DNA of 64,000 nt from Panulirus ornatus. Its lineage: Eukaryota > Arthropoda > Malacostraca > Decapoda > Palinuridae. The DNA is taken from the NCBI RefSeq assembly GCF_036320965.1, contig NC_092269.1:35936843-36000842 (forward strand), in the 5' to 3' direction. This document shows positions 13,698 to 24,705 of the stretch, piece by piece. Every line of letters starts with the position of its first letter. Position 1 is the stretch's first letter. The notes below the pieces were generated by a model. That model ran no database searches. It saw only the letters and a program-made list of their open reading frames with translations, and was not told the origin of the DNA. The translations under genes and the position numbers were made by a program.

Positions 13698-13772
<75 letters not shown>
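13698..13772. repeat. (GA)37
   Basis: Uninterrupted. Confidence 0.97.
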
Positions 13773-13775
<3 letters not shown>

Positions 13776-14414
13776 TGAACCCTCGCTTCCGTCTCCCCAG
13801 TAAAGTAGATGGAAAAGGGAGGAGGGAGTGTTGGCTCCACTCCCTCCTCTGCTCGGTGTTACCTTCGAGGTGCTACGGGAGGGCGAGGGAGCTCCTAGTT
13901 GACCGCCCTCCGGTGTGGCTGGCCTTGCTTTCATCCTCGCTCTCGCGGGCAAAGAGCTCAGTTGGTGTAGGTATGCCAGATGACGGTGGCGATGCTGTAG
14001 ATACGCGAGGTCATTGGGGAGTGGTGTAGGTGTGAGCGTGGGGAGGGGTCGATAGGGAGTTGTGAGTGTAATGAGTGGGTGTGTTGGTGGGTGGGGTGGG
14101 AGGGCGGCGTGGTGGTTGTGTGGAAGTATTTTCGTGATTGTGTGGCTGACAAGGCGTGGTAGTGCGTATGTGATGTTTTCTGGCTGACACGCGGGTGTGG
14201 TGGATGCCTGTAAGGTGGATGGAGTGGATGTGGATGAGGAGGAGCCACGCAGAGCCCAGGAGAGCAAGAGGGGGTCGTCCTGGCGGCCCCCCCTTGTTTC
14301 CCCAGTGTTTGCTCCGAGGACCAATATTCGCTCCCTTCCCTCCTTACTCTCCCTCAAACCCTCAGCCACTAGCGACTGGTAGCTGCTCCAATGACGTCTA
14401 GGATGTACGTGGTC

Positions 14415-14775
14415 ATACTGGTGCGGGACAGGTGGGTAGTAGAGGCTACAGGTGGTGTGCGGGCAGGACAGGTGGGTAGTAGAAGGGCCAGGTGGTGTAC
14501 GGGCAGGACAGGTGGGTAGTAGAAGGGCCAGGTGGTGTACGGGCAGGACAGGTGGGCCGTAGAAGGGTCAGGTGGTGTACGGGCAGGACAGGTGGGTAGT
14601 AGAAGGGTCAGATGGTGTACGGGCAGGACAGGTGGGTAGTAGAAGGATCAGGTGGTGTACGGGGCAGGACAGGTGGGTAGTAGAAGGATCAGGTGGTGTA
14701 CGGGCAGGACAGACAGGTGTGTAGTAGAAGGATCAGAGGTGGTGTACGGGCGGGGCAGACAGGTGGGTAGTAGCA
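14415..14775. repeat. Minisatellite, 40-bp unit, ~9 copies
   Basis: GGGCAGGACAGGTGGGTAGT + AGAAGGGYCAGGTGGTGTAC. The last units gain an extra GACA. Confidence 0.93.
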
Positions 14776-14954
14776 ACGGGCAGCTGGATAAGTCAGCATG
14801 AGGTCAGGACTGAGCTATAATTAGCATGTGGGACTAGGCAGTAATAACAGGAGCAGTGGCGCCGCACCAGCTGCCTGACATCAATCAATAATCGGGGAAA
14901 ACTACAACGCCCCTCCTCACTCCCCTCTCCAAGCCCCAGCGCCCCTCACCTGAG

Positions 14955-15985
14955 CTGGCCTACCTCTGCTGACTCACCAGTGTCGCCTCGCCTCTGCTGA
15001 CTCACCAGTGTCGCCTCGCCTCTGCTGACTCACCAGTGTCGCCTCACCTCTGTGGACTCACCAGTGTCACCTCGCCTCTGCTGACTCACCAGTGTCGCCT
15101 CGCCTCTGCTGACTCACCAGTGTCGCCTCACCTCTGTGGACTCGCCAGTGTCGCCTCGCCTCTGCTGACTCACCAGTGTCGCCTCGCCTCTGCTGACTGA
15201 CTCACCAGTGTCGCTTCGCCTCTGCTGACTCACCAGTGTCACCTCACCTCTGCTGACTGACTCACCAATGTCGCCTCGCCTCTGCTGACTCACCAGTGTC
15301 GCCTCACCTCTGTGGACTCGCCAGTGTCGCCTCGCCTCTGCTGACTCACCAGTGTCGCCTCGCCTCTGCTGACTGACTCACCAGTGTCGCTTCGCCTCTG
15401 CTGACTCACCAGTGTCACCTCACCTCTGCTGACTGACTCACCAATGTCGCCTCGCCTCTGCTGACTCACCAGTGTCGCCTCGCCTCTGCTGACTCACCAG
15501 TGTCGCCTCGCCTCTGCTGACTCACCAGTGTCGCCTCGTCTCTGCTGACTCACCAGTGTCACCTCGCCTCTGCTGACTCACCAGTGTCGCCTCGCCTCTG
15601 CTGACTGACTCACCAGTGTCACCTCGCCTCTGCTGACTCACCAGTGTCGCCTCACCTCTGCTGACTGACTCACCAGTGTCGCTTCGCCTCTGCCGACTCA
15701 CCAGTGTCGCCTCACGTCTGCTGACTCACCAGTGTCACCTCGCCTATTCTGACTCACCAGTGTCGCCTCGCCTCTGCTGACTCACCAGTGTCGCCTCGCC
15801 TCTGCTGACTGACTCACCAGTGTCGCTTCGCCTCTGCTGACTCACCAGTGTCGCCTCGCCTCTGCCGACTCACCAGTGTCACCTCGCCTCTGCCGACTCA
15901 CCAGTGTCGCCTCGCCTCTGCTGACTCACCAGTGTCGCCTCACCTCTGCTGACTCACCAGTGTCACCTCACCTCAGTCGAGCTAC
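14955..15985. repeat. Minisatellite, 28-bp unit with 32-bp variants, ~37 copies
   Basis: CTCTGCTGACTCACCAGTGT + CGCCTCGC. Some units carry an extra CTGA (CTGACTGACTCACC). Nearly every unit contains TGACTCA. A larger block (about 15085-15280) recurs at 15265-15450. Confidence 0.95.
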
Positions 15986-16071
15986 CCAGTATATCGTCTC
16001 GATTCCGTTGCCTAACCTGTGCCGCTGCAAGGATGTTGACTCAGCTGCCAAGCCTCACTCGGATGATGTCA

Positions 16072-16446
16072 TGGTTAGGTTAGGTTAGGTTAGGTTAGGT
16101 TATTCTGGGTTAAGTTAGATTAGGGTAGGTTATGTTAGATTCAGAGAAGTAGGTTAGATTAGGCTAGGCTAGGTTAGGTTAGGTTAGGTTAGGTTAGATT
16201 CGGTGAAGTTCGGTTAGATTAGGCTAGGTTAGGTTAGATTAGGTAAGGTGAGGTTAGATTAGGTTAGGTTAGATTAGGCTAAGTTAGGTTAGGTTAGATT
16301 AGGTGAGGTGAGGTTAGATTAGGTTAGGTTAGATTAGGCTAAGTTAGGTTAGGTTAGATTAGGTGAGGTGAGGTTAGATTAGGTTAGGTTAGATTAGGCT
16401 AAGTTAGGTTAGGTTAGATTAGGTTAGATTAGGTTAGGTTAGGTAA
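16072..16446. repeat. Interstitial TTAGG-like (arthropod telomere-type) array
   Basis: AGGTT/AGATT/AGGCT pentamers. Exact pentamers (AGGTT)n flank it and a 60-bp higher-order unit repeats three times at 16255-16434. Confidence 0.93.
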
Positions 16447-16697
16447 AGGGCAGGTTAAGGTAGGCGGATAGGAAAGAGATCACCAGAAGTGGGGTAAGCT
16501 AGGCAAAGGGAAGAATGAGGTAAGGGGATTGTTGAATTAGGTAAGGGACAAGGTAAGCATGTGGGAAGGAGTAAGGGGAAGGAGGGAGACCATAGATCGA
16601 GAAGGAAGAAAGGGCAGTCGGCTCACAGTCAATGCAGCCTTTCATCCCTCCCGTTTGATCAAGGCTGGTTGATGAATTGGTGCTTAGCGTAAGCTTG

Positions 16698-16698
<1 letters not shown>

Positions 16699-16733
<35 letters not shown>
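16699..16733. repeat. (GT)17
   Basis: Left neighbour of the diverged CA-linked module. Confidence 0.97.
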
Positions 16734-16736
<3 letters not shown>

Positions 16737-16826
16737 GGTATGTGGACTAAGTTAAGAGATGGGGCACCACAAGTGAATAACTCCCTCCCCTGAACACAGC
16801 TAGTAGTAACCAGATAGTAATCACAC

Positions 16827-16909
<83 letters not shown>
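16733..16909 (-). mobile_element. (CA)n-linked short dispersed repeat, diverged copy
   Basis: GGACTAAGTTAAGAGATGGG, GCACCACAAGTGAATAACTC, then TAGTAACCAGATAGTAATCA and a long (CA)n. Similar in order to the 36660 module but with many substitutions. A (GT)n array lies immediately on its left. Confidence 0.5.
16822..16909. repeat. (CA)43
   Basis: One GC interruption near 16831. Confidence 0.97.
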
Positions 16910-16910
<1 letters not shown>

Positions 16911-17079
16911 TGTGTGAGGAAGGGAAGTTACGGAGATGATTATATTAATGGGCAACATTTGAAGTATGCGCCAGAGGATTGGCCTATAATCGGATTACTC
17001 TCTCCCTTGATTGGCTGAGTCGTTGTGTTTACTCGTAACGATTTCCCCGAGTCATTGGGTGAGTGGGTGTGGTTATCGC

Positions 17080-17081
<2 letters not shown>

Positions 17082-17115
<34 letters not shown>
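17082..17115. repeat. (GA)17
   Basis: Short relative to the others in the window. Confidence 0.95.
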
Positions 17116-17120
<5 letters not shown>

Positions 17121-17200
17121 TCGGGTTACAAGAAGCGAAGAAGGAAAAAAAAAGAAAAAAGTGCGGTGTATGTTGGTTATTGAAAAGGAATTAGTTGTAG

Positions 17201-17203
<3 letters not shown>

Positions 17204-17263
<60 letters not shown>
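17204..17263. repeat. (CT)30
   Basis: Inverted relative to (GA)17 at 17082; the pair can form a long hairpin. Confidence 0.97.
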
Positions 17264-17267
<4 letters not shown>

Positions 17268-17504
17268 AGAAATGCCCTGCAAGTGGATTCAGATGTTCGT
17301 GTTCGCACTGATTGTAAAATCTGGGTATTTTTCTCTTCGGTCGGTTCAGCTAAGCCATTCAGAAAACAAAAAAGAATGAAATAAAAGAGAGAGAGAAAAA
17401 AAAGGGACAAGAGCTTTTGTTTTAAACTTTTTTTATTTTCTCCTCTGTTAAACCTGTGTGTTAATTACCCATATCATGAGAAAGTATTGTTAGTGTGTAG
17501 GTTT

Positions 17505-17902
17505 TTATGTGAGGTTATGTGAAGCTTTTATGTGAGGTTATGTGAAACTTTCATGTGAGGCTATGTAAACTTTCATGTGAAGTTACGTAAAACTTTCATG
17601 TGAGGGTATATGAAGGTTTTATGTAAGAGTATTTGAAGCTTTTATGTGAGTTTATGCGAAGCTTTTATGTGAGGTTATATGAAACTTTCAAATAAGGTTA
17701 TGTGAAACTTTCATGTGAGGTAATGTGAAACTCATGTGAAGGTATGTGAGGTTATATGAAGGTTTTATGTGAGGTTATGTGAAGGTTATATGTGAGATTA
17801 TGTTTAGGTTTTATGTGAGGTTATGTGAAGGGTATATGTGAGGTTATGTGAAGGTTATATGTGAGGTTATGTGAAGGTTTTATGTGAGGTTATGTGAAGC
17901 TC
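17505..17902. repeat. Degenerate ~22-30-bp tandem repeat
   Basis: TATGTGAGGTTATGTGAAGC + TTT, with AGG/AAA drift, about 17 units. Confidence 0.88.
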
Positions 17903-18039
17903 AGACCCGTCATAGTTTTGTGGCATCACTGACAACATGAAGGCCTCGTTCTCTGCAGTGTGGTGGTTAGCATAGTGACACGACCTTTGTGGTGTATTGC
18001 CTGTTTCGTTTAGTTTTATGCGTAGGTCTTCTTGTTTTC

Positions 18040-18176
18040 ATACATATTCGCCGTATCCCGTGTTAGCGAGGTAGCGTCAAAGGCAGATGACTTGAGCCTT
18101 AGGGGGGGGGGGGGGGGGGGGAATCCTCACTTGCCCCACGCCCCCTCCTTCTCTGATCCTTCTTTTTGAAAAGTAA
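18040..18176 (+). mobile_element. Diverged TA-bracketed element fragment interrupted by a G run
   Basis: CATATTCGCCGTATCCCGTG, TTAGCGAGGTAGCGTCAA, GATGACTTGAGCCTTAG, then about 19 G, then AATCCTCACTTGCCCC and CTTTTTGAAAAGTAAA follow the order of the first half of the 30609 element. It breaks off in the A-rich centre, exactly where the 70-bp hammerhead-like tandem starts. Confidence 0.65.
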
Positions 18177-18390
18177 AGATAAGTTCCCAAGTGCACTTTC
18201 TTGTAATAATCACATCATCAGGGGAGACACAATAGAGAAATATAAAAGATAAGTTCCCAAGTGCACTTTCTTGTAATAATCACATCATCAGGGGAGACAC
18301 AGGAGAGATATATAGCAGTCAGTTGATATACATCGAAGAGACGAAGCTAGGACGCCATTTGGTAAACATGCGATTGTCCAAGACAATGTT
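18175..18390 (-). mobile_element. Penelope-like terminal repeat fragment with two tandem hammerhead-like cores
   Basis: A 70-bp unit (18181-18250) is repeated almost exactly at 18251-18320. On the minus strand each unit has CTGATGA (18215-18221, second copy +70), a short stem-like segment, GAAA (18197-18200), the palindrome AAGTGCACTT (18189-18198), then GGGA that can pair with the TCCC just before CTGATGA. Downstream (18320-18390) is unique sequence that looks like the rest of a dispersed element. Penelope-like elements are known to carry hammerhead ribozymes in terminal repeats. No reverse transcriptase or GIY-YIG ORF is present here. Confidence 0.55.
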
Positions 18391-18432
18391 TTTGTGTATG
18401 TGGTGTGGTAATGGGTTCCCAGAAGATTATTG

Positions 18433-18433
<1 letters not shown>

Positions 18434-18487
<54 letters not shown>
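18434..18487. repeat. (GT)26
   Basis: Uninterrupted. Confidence 0.97.
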
Positions 18488-18489
<2 letters not shown>

Positions 18490-19065
18490 ATGTTAGGGCT
18501 GTGAGCTGGTCTCTCTAAGAATACGTGGAGGTAATGATACAGGGAAAGTAACCAGGCTAGGCCTGGTGGACTGTGCGAGGGAGGCAGTCAGTTCCTCAAC
18601 ACGCTCACTCGTGTAGCCAGCCGACCACTCTGTACTTGAAACTTTTTTGAAGTTTTCGGGTTTGCTGTCAGATATATTAAAACAGTTTATGCCCAGCATC
18701 ATTAGCTGTCCTAGCTAATGCCTTCGTTTATCCATATTGAACATAGATTTATCAGTTTAACGCCAGTGTTGCGATTAAGTTTATTGGATATTCTGGGTAT
18801 TTTGTTATTTCATTTATTTAGCCCCCTTCATCCACTCGTACATTTCAAAGTTATCACACTCGTCTGTTCCCCTTTCTGTAGAATCCAAATCTAACTTTGT
18901 TACTCCCCTTCTCATAAGTGAAATACATGATGCCGGTGATGACTTTATTTTCCCCCATTCCCCTCAGCATATCTTCCATTGACTGTGTCTCCAATGCTGT
19001 GAATAGTGTCCTTAGAACTCCGCTGTTGTCTTGTTAAGAAGGGATTTTGCCTCGATGTATAACGG

Positions 19066-19067
<2 letters not shown>

Positions 19068-19112
<45 letters not shown>

Positions 19113-19193
19113 GGCACGGTTGCGTATTGTGAGTGTTCTATACCCAAGCCTCTCAACGGATGTATTGTGTGTGTGTGTGTGTGTGTGTGTGTT
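19068..19193. repeat. Two (GT)n arrays
   Basis: (GT)21 at 19068-19110 and (GT)14 at 19164-19193. Confidence 0.96.
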
Positions 19194-19274
19194 TGGTAGC
19201 ATTGTATGTGTGTTGATACGCTGGTATAGGTTTTAATAGGCAGGAGATGAAAGAAAAGGGAGGCAAAGTCGTGC

Positions 19275-19295
19275 GTGTGTGTGTGTGTGTGTGTG

Positions 19296-19376
<81 letters not shown>
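19275..19376. repeat. (GT)11-(GA)39 compound array
   Basis: The two tracts abut at 19297/19298, as in 221-329. Confidence 0.97.
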
Positions 19377-19378
<2 letters not shown>

Positions 19379-19842
19379 GCCTTCCAGCATCGTTTGTACA
19401 GACAAGGTGGCCCTTGTTTCGTCGTTCTTGGCTGCCGTCGGCGACAGTTGCGACAGGGTGTGTCGCAGCGGATTTTCATGAGCGTGTGTGTGTCGTGTTC
19501 CCTGGTTTACCTGTCGTCGGTTTTCCGTGTCGGGTACCGCCATTTGTCGTCTTCCCCCGCAGCCTGATCTATTGGTACAGGGTTTACTCCCGTTGTCCCT
19601 CTTGTCTGTGGTTATTATTTTTTTGTCGTTGACACTAGTTTACCTCCTTAGGGTTGTTCGTCTGGATTTTTTTTTGTTTTCACTGGTGTTGGCTTGTTGT
19701 TATGAAGGTATTCTGGTCGCTGTGTGTCTCGCCATTTTCCCCTCATCGTATATTATAGTCTTCACTTGTCCCAAAATTGATGTTATTTTTAGGGATAGTT
19801 TCATTTTTTCCCTCTGTACAGGCACGGTATAGTAGTTACGGC

Positions 19843-20025
19843 AGGTGTTGATGTGGTTGTGGGTTGTGGGTTGTAGTTGTGGTTGTGGGTTGTGGTTGTG
19901 GGTTGTAGTTGTGGTTGTGGGTTGTAGTTGTGGTTGTGGGTTGTGGTTGTGGGTTGTTGTTGTGGGTTGTAGTTGTGGTTGTGGGTTGTGGTTGTGGGTT
20001 GTGGTTGTGGGTTGTGGTTGTTGGC
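19843..20025. repeat. GTTGTGG-type hexamer/heptamer array
   Basis: GGTTGTGGGTTGTAGTTGTG pattern, strongly G/T-skewed on the + strand. Confidence 0.92.
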
Positions 20026-20170
20026 GTGGCGGAGTCTCGGTGGTGGAGGGAAGGGATGGAGAGGGGGAAGGCTCGTGTGGTGTTGCCTGGACGTAGGAGC
20101 CTTGAGGGGGATTGATGGGAATTAGTCCACGGGCTGAACAGGGCGTAGGAGATTGGGAGGGGTCGAGAGG

Positions 20171-20172
<2 letters not shown>

Positions 20173-20230
<58 letters not shown>
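20173..20230. repeat. (GA)29
   Basis: Ends in ATAGAGAG. Confidence 0.97.
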
Positions 20231-20236
<6 letters not shown>

Positions 20237-20399
20237 GGACGTGCGTGTGCTTGCTTAAGCCGTGTCTACATGTGTGTATTTGAGTGTTGAGTGTGTAAAG
20301 TATTTTGTTTGTACTGGACGGGGAGAGGGTGTTACACTCGTGGGACCCCATCCCTTGAATATTCTACGCCAGCATACAGGTTTTTAACTTTATGTACTT

Positions 20400-20401
<2 letters not shown>

Positions 20402-20448
<47 letters not shown>
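20402..20448. repeat. (GT)23
   Basis: Uninterrupted. Confidence 0.97.
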
Positions 20449-20450
<2 letters not shown>

Positions 20451-20934
20451 ACGAGTAAAACTGTCCAATAATGGAAGGATTTACTGTCCGAAGAATATGT
20501 AGGAGTGGTAAAGTCGTTTGTTGGAATTCTAAAGATTCATTTTGCTCTGAATAAGATTATGGAACAATGGACCGGTTGAGTGGTGAGTGCGTGCGAAGGT
20601 GAGTATGTGATGCCGAGGGTAGGGCCATTGGCTCGTTCCGATGTCGTGCGCTGGTGCTGTGGTATAGTGGTGAATGCTGACCCTTGCCTTAAGAGGCTGC
20701 AAATGTCGTGGTGATTGCTGACGCACGCCTTTATAGGCTATGATTGCTGGTTTACTGTAGCGTAGTGAGCATGATTTCGTAGTATACGGGAGTATCTTCT
20801 TTATAGTAGTAATGCTAAGGTTGACCAGGAGTGGCGTAGTTCATAGTGGTATGGAAGAAATGGTTCTGACCAAGTATGATGGGGTATGTAGTGATTCGGA
20901 AGCTGTTGTGTGACCGGGTATGTAGTCTTTAGTG

Positions 20935-21488
20935 GTGTGTAATGGTACAACATGTATGGTGTGGTGTGTAGTTGTACATGTATGGTGTGGTGTGTAGTGG
21001 TACAACATGTATGATGTGGTGTGTAGTGGTACATGTATGGTGTGGTGTGTAGTGGTACAACATGTATGGTGTGGTGTGTAGTGGTACATGTATGGTGTGG
21101 TGTGTAGTGGTACATGTATGGTGTGGTGTGTAGTGGTACAACATGTATGGTGTGGTGTGTAGTGGTACAACATGTATGGTGTGGTGTGTCGTGGTATAAT
21201 AGGTATGGTGTGGTGTGTAGTGGTACAATAGGTATGGTTGTGTGTCGTGGTACAACAGGTATGGATGGTGTGGTGTGTCGTGGTACCACAGGTATGGATG
21301 GTGTGGTGTGTCGTGGTACAACAGGTATGGATGGTGTGGTGTGTCGTGGTACCACAGGTATGGATGGTGTGGTGTGTCGTGGTACCACAGGTATGGATGG
21401 TGTGGTGTGTCGTGGTACCACAGGTATGGATGGTGTGGTGTGTCGTGGTACCACAGGTATGGATGGTGTGGTGTGTCGTGGTACAGGA
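20935..21488. repeat. Minisatellite with two subfamilies (27-32 bp and 33 bp)
   Basis: Left part: GTGGTGTGTAGTGGTACAAC + ATGTATG with a three-base ACA indel. Right part (21245-21485): TCGTGGTACCACAGGTATGG + ATGGTGTGGTGTG, period 33. Confidence 0.93.
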
Positions 21489-21993
21489 GTGATTTTTTTG
21501 ACCACGTATGGTGTAGTGGTGTGTAATGCTGTGTGTATAGATGCCACTACCCAGTTGCAGATAAAGGCGTCAGAATCACCCGCTCTCTCATCAGTAATAC
21601 TGAACCTCGGATTTGTATCTCTGCTGTGATCCTCACAAGTCGTGTCGTGCATTCATTCATACGAGTAAATCATGGTCGTTTTCGTCGGGGGGTAGAATAT
21701 ATATTAACCACAATAAGCGCTCGAGCTTAAAGGAGGAGGAGGACAACCCAGGACAGCAATGGTGCCCCATGTTAAAAGCACGGGAGTACGACCCTTCAAA
21801 GGGGTCAGACGCGTGTTATACATTAATGAATACATTGTCGAAGTGGCAAAAAAAATAAAGAAAAAACCGAAGAAAAAGAATAATTTCCATATATTAATGA
21901 TAATCGCAGGCCTTCTTAACTCCTGGCCAAAGTGGGTATTTTTTTTTCTCCCCACATTTAGTATGCAACTTTTGGACGGGGGAAAATCTGCCA

Positions 21994-21997
<4 letters not shown>

Positions 21998-22079
<82 letters not shown>
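21998..22079. repeat. (CT)41
   Basis: Uninterrupted. Confidence 0.97.
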
Positions 22080-22081
<2 letters not shown>

Positions 22082-22294
22082 CGGCGTTTTCCGTGGCGAA
22101 GATGTATTGAATCCTTATACATAGGGGGGAGAGTTGGGTGGAGGGTAATGCAGACGTATCTCATGCCTGTCTGGCCTCTGTGATTCTCTTGCCATAAGCT
22201 GGGCTCTGTGAGCCTCACGTACACAGCAGACACCAGGGGAAATGCCTGTAGAAAACCCTACTTTTTGTCTGTGTTGATAGACTGTGTCTTACTT

Positions 22295-22321
22295 GGTGTG
22301 TGTGTGTGTGTGTGTGTGTGT
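22295..22321. repeat. (GT)13
   Basis: Short and pure. Confidence 0.95.
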
Positions 22322-22739
22322 CTGTGAAAGGGGAGGGAATTCTACGGTAATAGAGATCCATATCGCTATACTTGATCTGCTCTCTCTTTCTTTTTCTACT
22401 TTTGAGCAGAGATGTCGTAAAGACGAAGTGACGATCCTGCATTTGACGGGGCGATATTTCAAAAAAGTTATTGTTGTAGGTGACTCTCACTCGGTGGTTG
22501 GTGGAGTGTGTGTGTGTTGTATATATATACACATAGAGAGATGTGTCGTTCGTGTTGTGTACGTAGTACATAATTGGATGCATTGTGGTCAGAAATGTGC
22601 TTTTGCGTTTGAAGTCGAGCGTGAAATTCCCTGGACCTGATGCAGTTATGTGTTATGGTAATTTGACCAGTTAGTCTCCATGGTGCGTGTCCTATGTACA
22701 TAAATTGTTTACACTGAATAGTTTCTCTGTAAAAAGAAA

Positions 22740-22743
22740 AGAG

Positions 22744-22828
<85 letters not shown>
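22740..22828. repeat. (GA)44, impure at the left
   Basis: Two AA interruptions in the first 30 bases. Confidence 0.97.
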
Positions 22829-22831
<3 letters not shown>

Positions 22832-23239
22832 TGTAAACCATATGTGGTTTTACATGAGACTTTTATACAGGAGTGCAAAGTATTATGTGATTTTATCCAT
22901 TCTGGTTCAGCTGTCTCAGGTTAAGTCGTGTGCTGAGGATGTGAACCCTGCGTGCTGAGTGGTTCATTGTGGACGCAGAATAGTTGACGACTGTCTGAAG
23001 AGCAAGACCCGGTCGCACTACAGCACGGTAGTTCGAGTGGGCAGTTGGGTCGTTATTTGTGCATCGGCTGCCATAGTCAGTGTCAGACCGTCACCCTAAA
23101 CGTAAACTATCTTGAAATGGATCAACAGGTGTTCAATTCGACCTTTTTCTTATATATATCTCCCTCATTGGTGGGCCTTTCTTAAAGACATTTTTGCCTT
23201 TGAACTAGCGCGAGAGTTTAGGTTTTCTTATGACAATTT

Positions 23240-23350
23240 AAGACCAGCGATCGTGACACGGAGGGTGTAAGAAGATGGTTCCGGCCATCACAACAACACT
23301 CCTGAGTCAGGAGGGTAGAACTTCCCTGGGGTGGCAACACTGTATGATAC
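23240..23350. repeat. Dispersed repeat, copy 1 of a second pair
   Basis: AAGACCAGCGATCGTGACAC, GGAGGGTGTAAGAAGATGGT, TCCGGCCATCAC and ACTTCCCTGGGGTGGC recur at 37722-37810 in the same order. Confidence 0.6.
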
Positions 23351-23439
23351 AGCTGTGAGGAGAACGTAAGATTTATTTGCTGTCAGGATCATTTTGATTT
23401 GCTCTGGGGTGATCACATTGGCGAGATGATTGTATTTCG

Positions 23440-23705
23440 TATGTTAATGATTTCAGAGCGGTGATGAATTGGGACTTACGTACATGTGATGAATTGGGAC
23501 TTACGTACATGTGATGAATTGGGACTTACGTACATTTTCTTTATTATTTTGGTGTCAGTGAACGAGCGTTGGGGAGATGATTGTTGGTTGATCAAAGATT
23601 AATATAGAACATTTCGTATGTTAGTGATTTCAGAGAGATGATGAATTGGGACTTACGTACATTTTTTTGTTAATTTGGTGTCAGTGAACGAGCGTTGGGA
23701 GATTT
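23440..23705. repeat. Local direct duplication with short internal tandem
   Basis: TTCGTATGTTAATGATTTCA...GTGTCAGTGAACGAGCGTTG at 23440-23575 recurs at 23612-23700. The first copy has an extra tandem of GTGATGAATTGGGACTTACG. Confidence 0.88.
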
Positions 23706-24114
23706 CGTATTTTTCTGTACGTATCGAATTTTTGAAATAGAAGAAAATTGAGATTTTGCTCTGACACACACATATATATTTTCTTCAAGGAAAGTTTCTT
23801 CCGTGACGAAAAATCTCCTGACTTTTTTTTTTTGAAGTTTTTGGTGGACGATGAAAGGTTAATGTGCTAGCGACCCCCCTACAAGTGTTAGTTGCTTGTG
23901 TACGATCATTTGGAAAAGTTAGTTAGGACAACCTGCCTTGATGGCATAGGGCTCGAACCAGTACACTTTACCTCGTGATTTTATTTTAAGATTAAAAAGA
24001 GATGGAGTCTATCCCACAGAGCGGCTGGACACCTGCTAATGAAGCGGTGTCGGGGCCGGAGATTAACGGTGTGGTAGAGGGAGGAGGGGCCTCTCTACGG
24101 TAATTGAATCCCCC

Positions 24115-24168
24115 CCACACACACACCCACACACACACACACACACCCACACCCACACACCCACACGT
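24115..24168. repeat. Impure (CA)n with CCCA units
   Basis: ACACACCCACACACACACAC pattern. Confidence 0.93.
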
Positions 24169-24273
24169 AGGATTAACTTCTGGTCATCCTCGTTGCTTGT
24201 CTTCATAACTATGTGGGATGGTTTCTGCAGGATCCCAGATGGGGAGGTCTCTAGAGGTTTCTAGGGTTGATTT

Positions 24274-24343
<70 letters not shown>
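24274..24343. repeat. (CT)35
   Basis: Uninterrupted. Confidence 0.97.
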
Positions 24344-24345
<2 letters not shown>

Positions 24346-24644
24346 GGTCTCATTTTGATCTTCTGTTGATCGATTTAGTGATCTGCGTGTTTGTAGGGTT
24401 GATTCATGGGTAGTTTTTCCGGATGTCCTGGTATGTGGTTCTCAGTTTTCCAGCCCGTGACGCTCACCGCAGGAGGCTCTTAAGGGTCGCGGAAGAACGA
24501 CGAGTCTTGCGAGACGGAGAGATTGCGTGTTACGTGGAGTCGAATGCCAGCAGTCCACGTGCGGCTGGGGGAAGGGAGACATTAGACAACTTCTGAAGTG
24601 CTTTGAGTACCACCTCCTTGGCCGGTAAATGGCGCCTGCTGTCT

Positions 24645-24648
<4 letters not shown>

Positions 24649-24703
<55 letters not shown>
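24649..24703. repeat. (GA)27
   Basis: Uninterrupted. Confidence 0.97.

Positions 24704-24705
<2 letters not shown>

Larger units (their letters stand above)
18390..19840. other. Gene-free stretch with GT/GA arrays
   Basis: Between the arrays listed separately the sequence is unique and T-rich; nothing recognised. Confidence 0.5.
22829..24273. other. Gene-free stretch
   Basis: Holds the 23240 dispersed repeat and the 23440 duplication; otherwise unique, no gene seen. Confidence 0.55.

Noticed and set aside
17955..18000. TGGTTAGCATAGTGACACGACC as tRNA-like
   Set aside because: Resembles a tRNA D-arm but no B box follows.
19836..20351. 171-codon minus-strand ORF rich in Asn, Pro, Gln and Thr
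   Set aside because: Produced by the GTTGTGG array and a (GA)n tract.
20655..20720. A-box-like TGGTATAGTGG (20659) as a tRNA or SINE
   Set aside because: No B box or tRNA fold in range.
20801..21652. 283-codon minus-strand ORF (HTTPYM-like repeats)
   Set aside because: Translation of the 27-33-bp minisatellite; all frames are similarly open.
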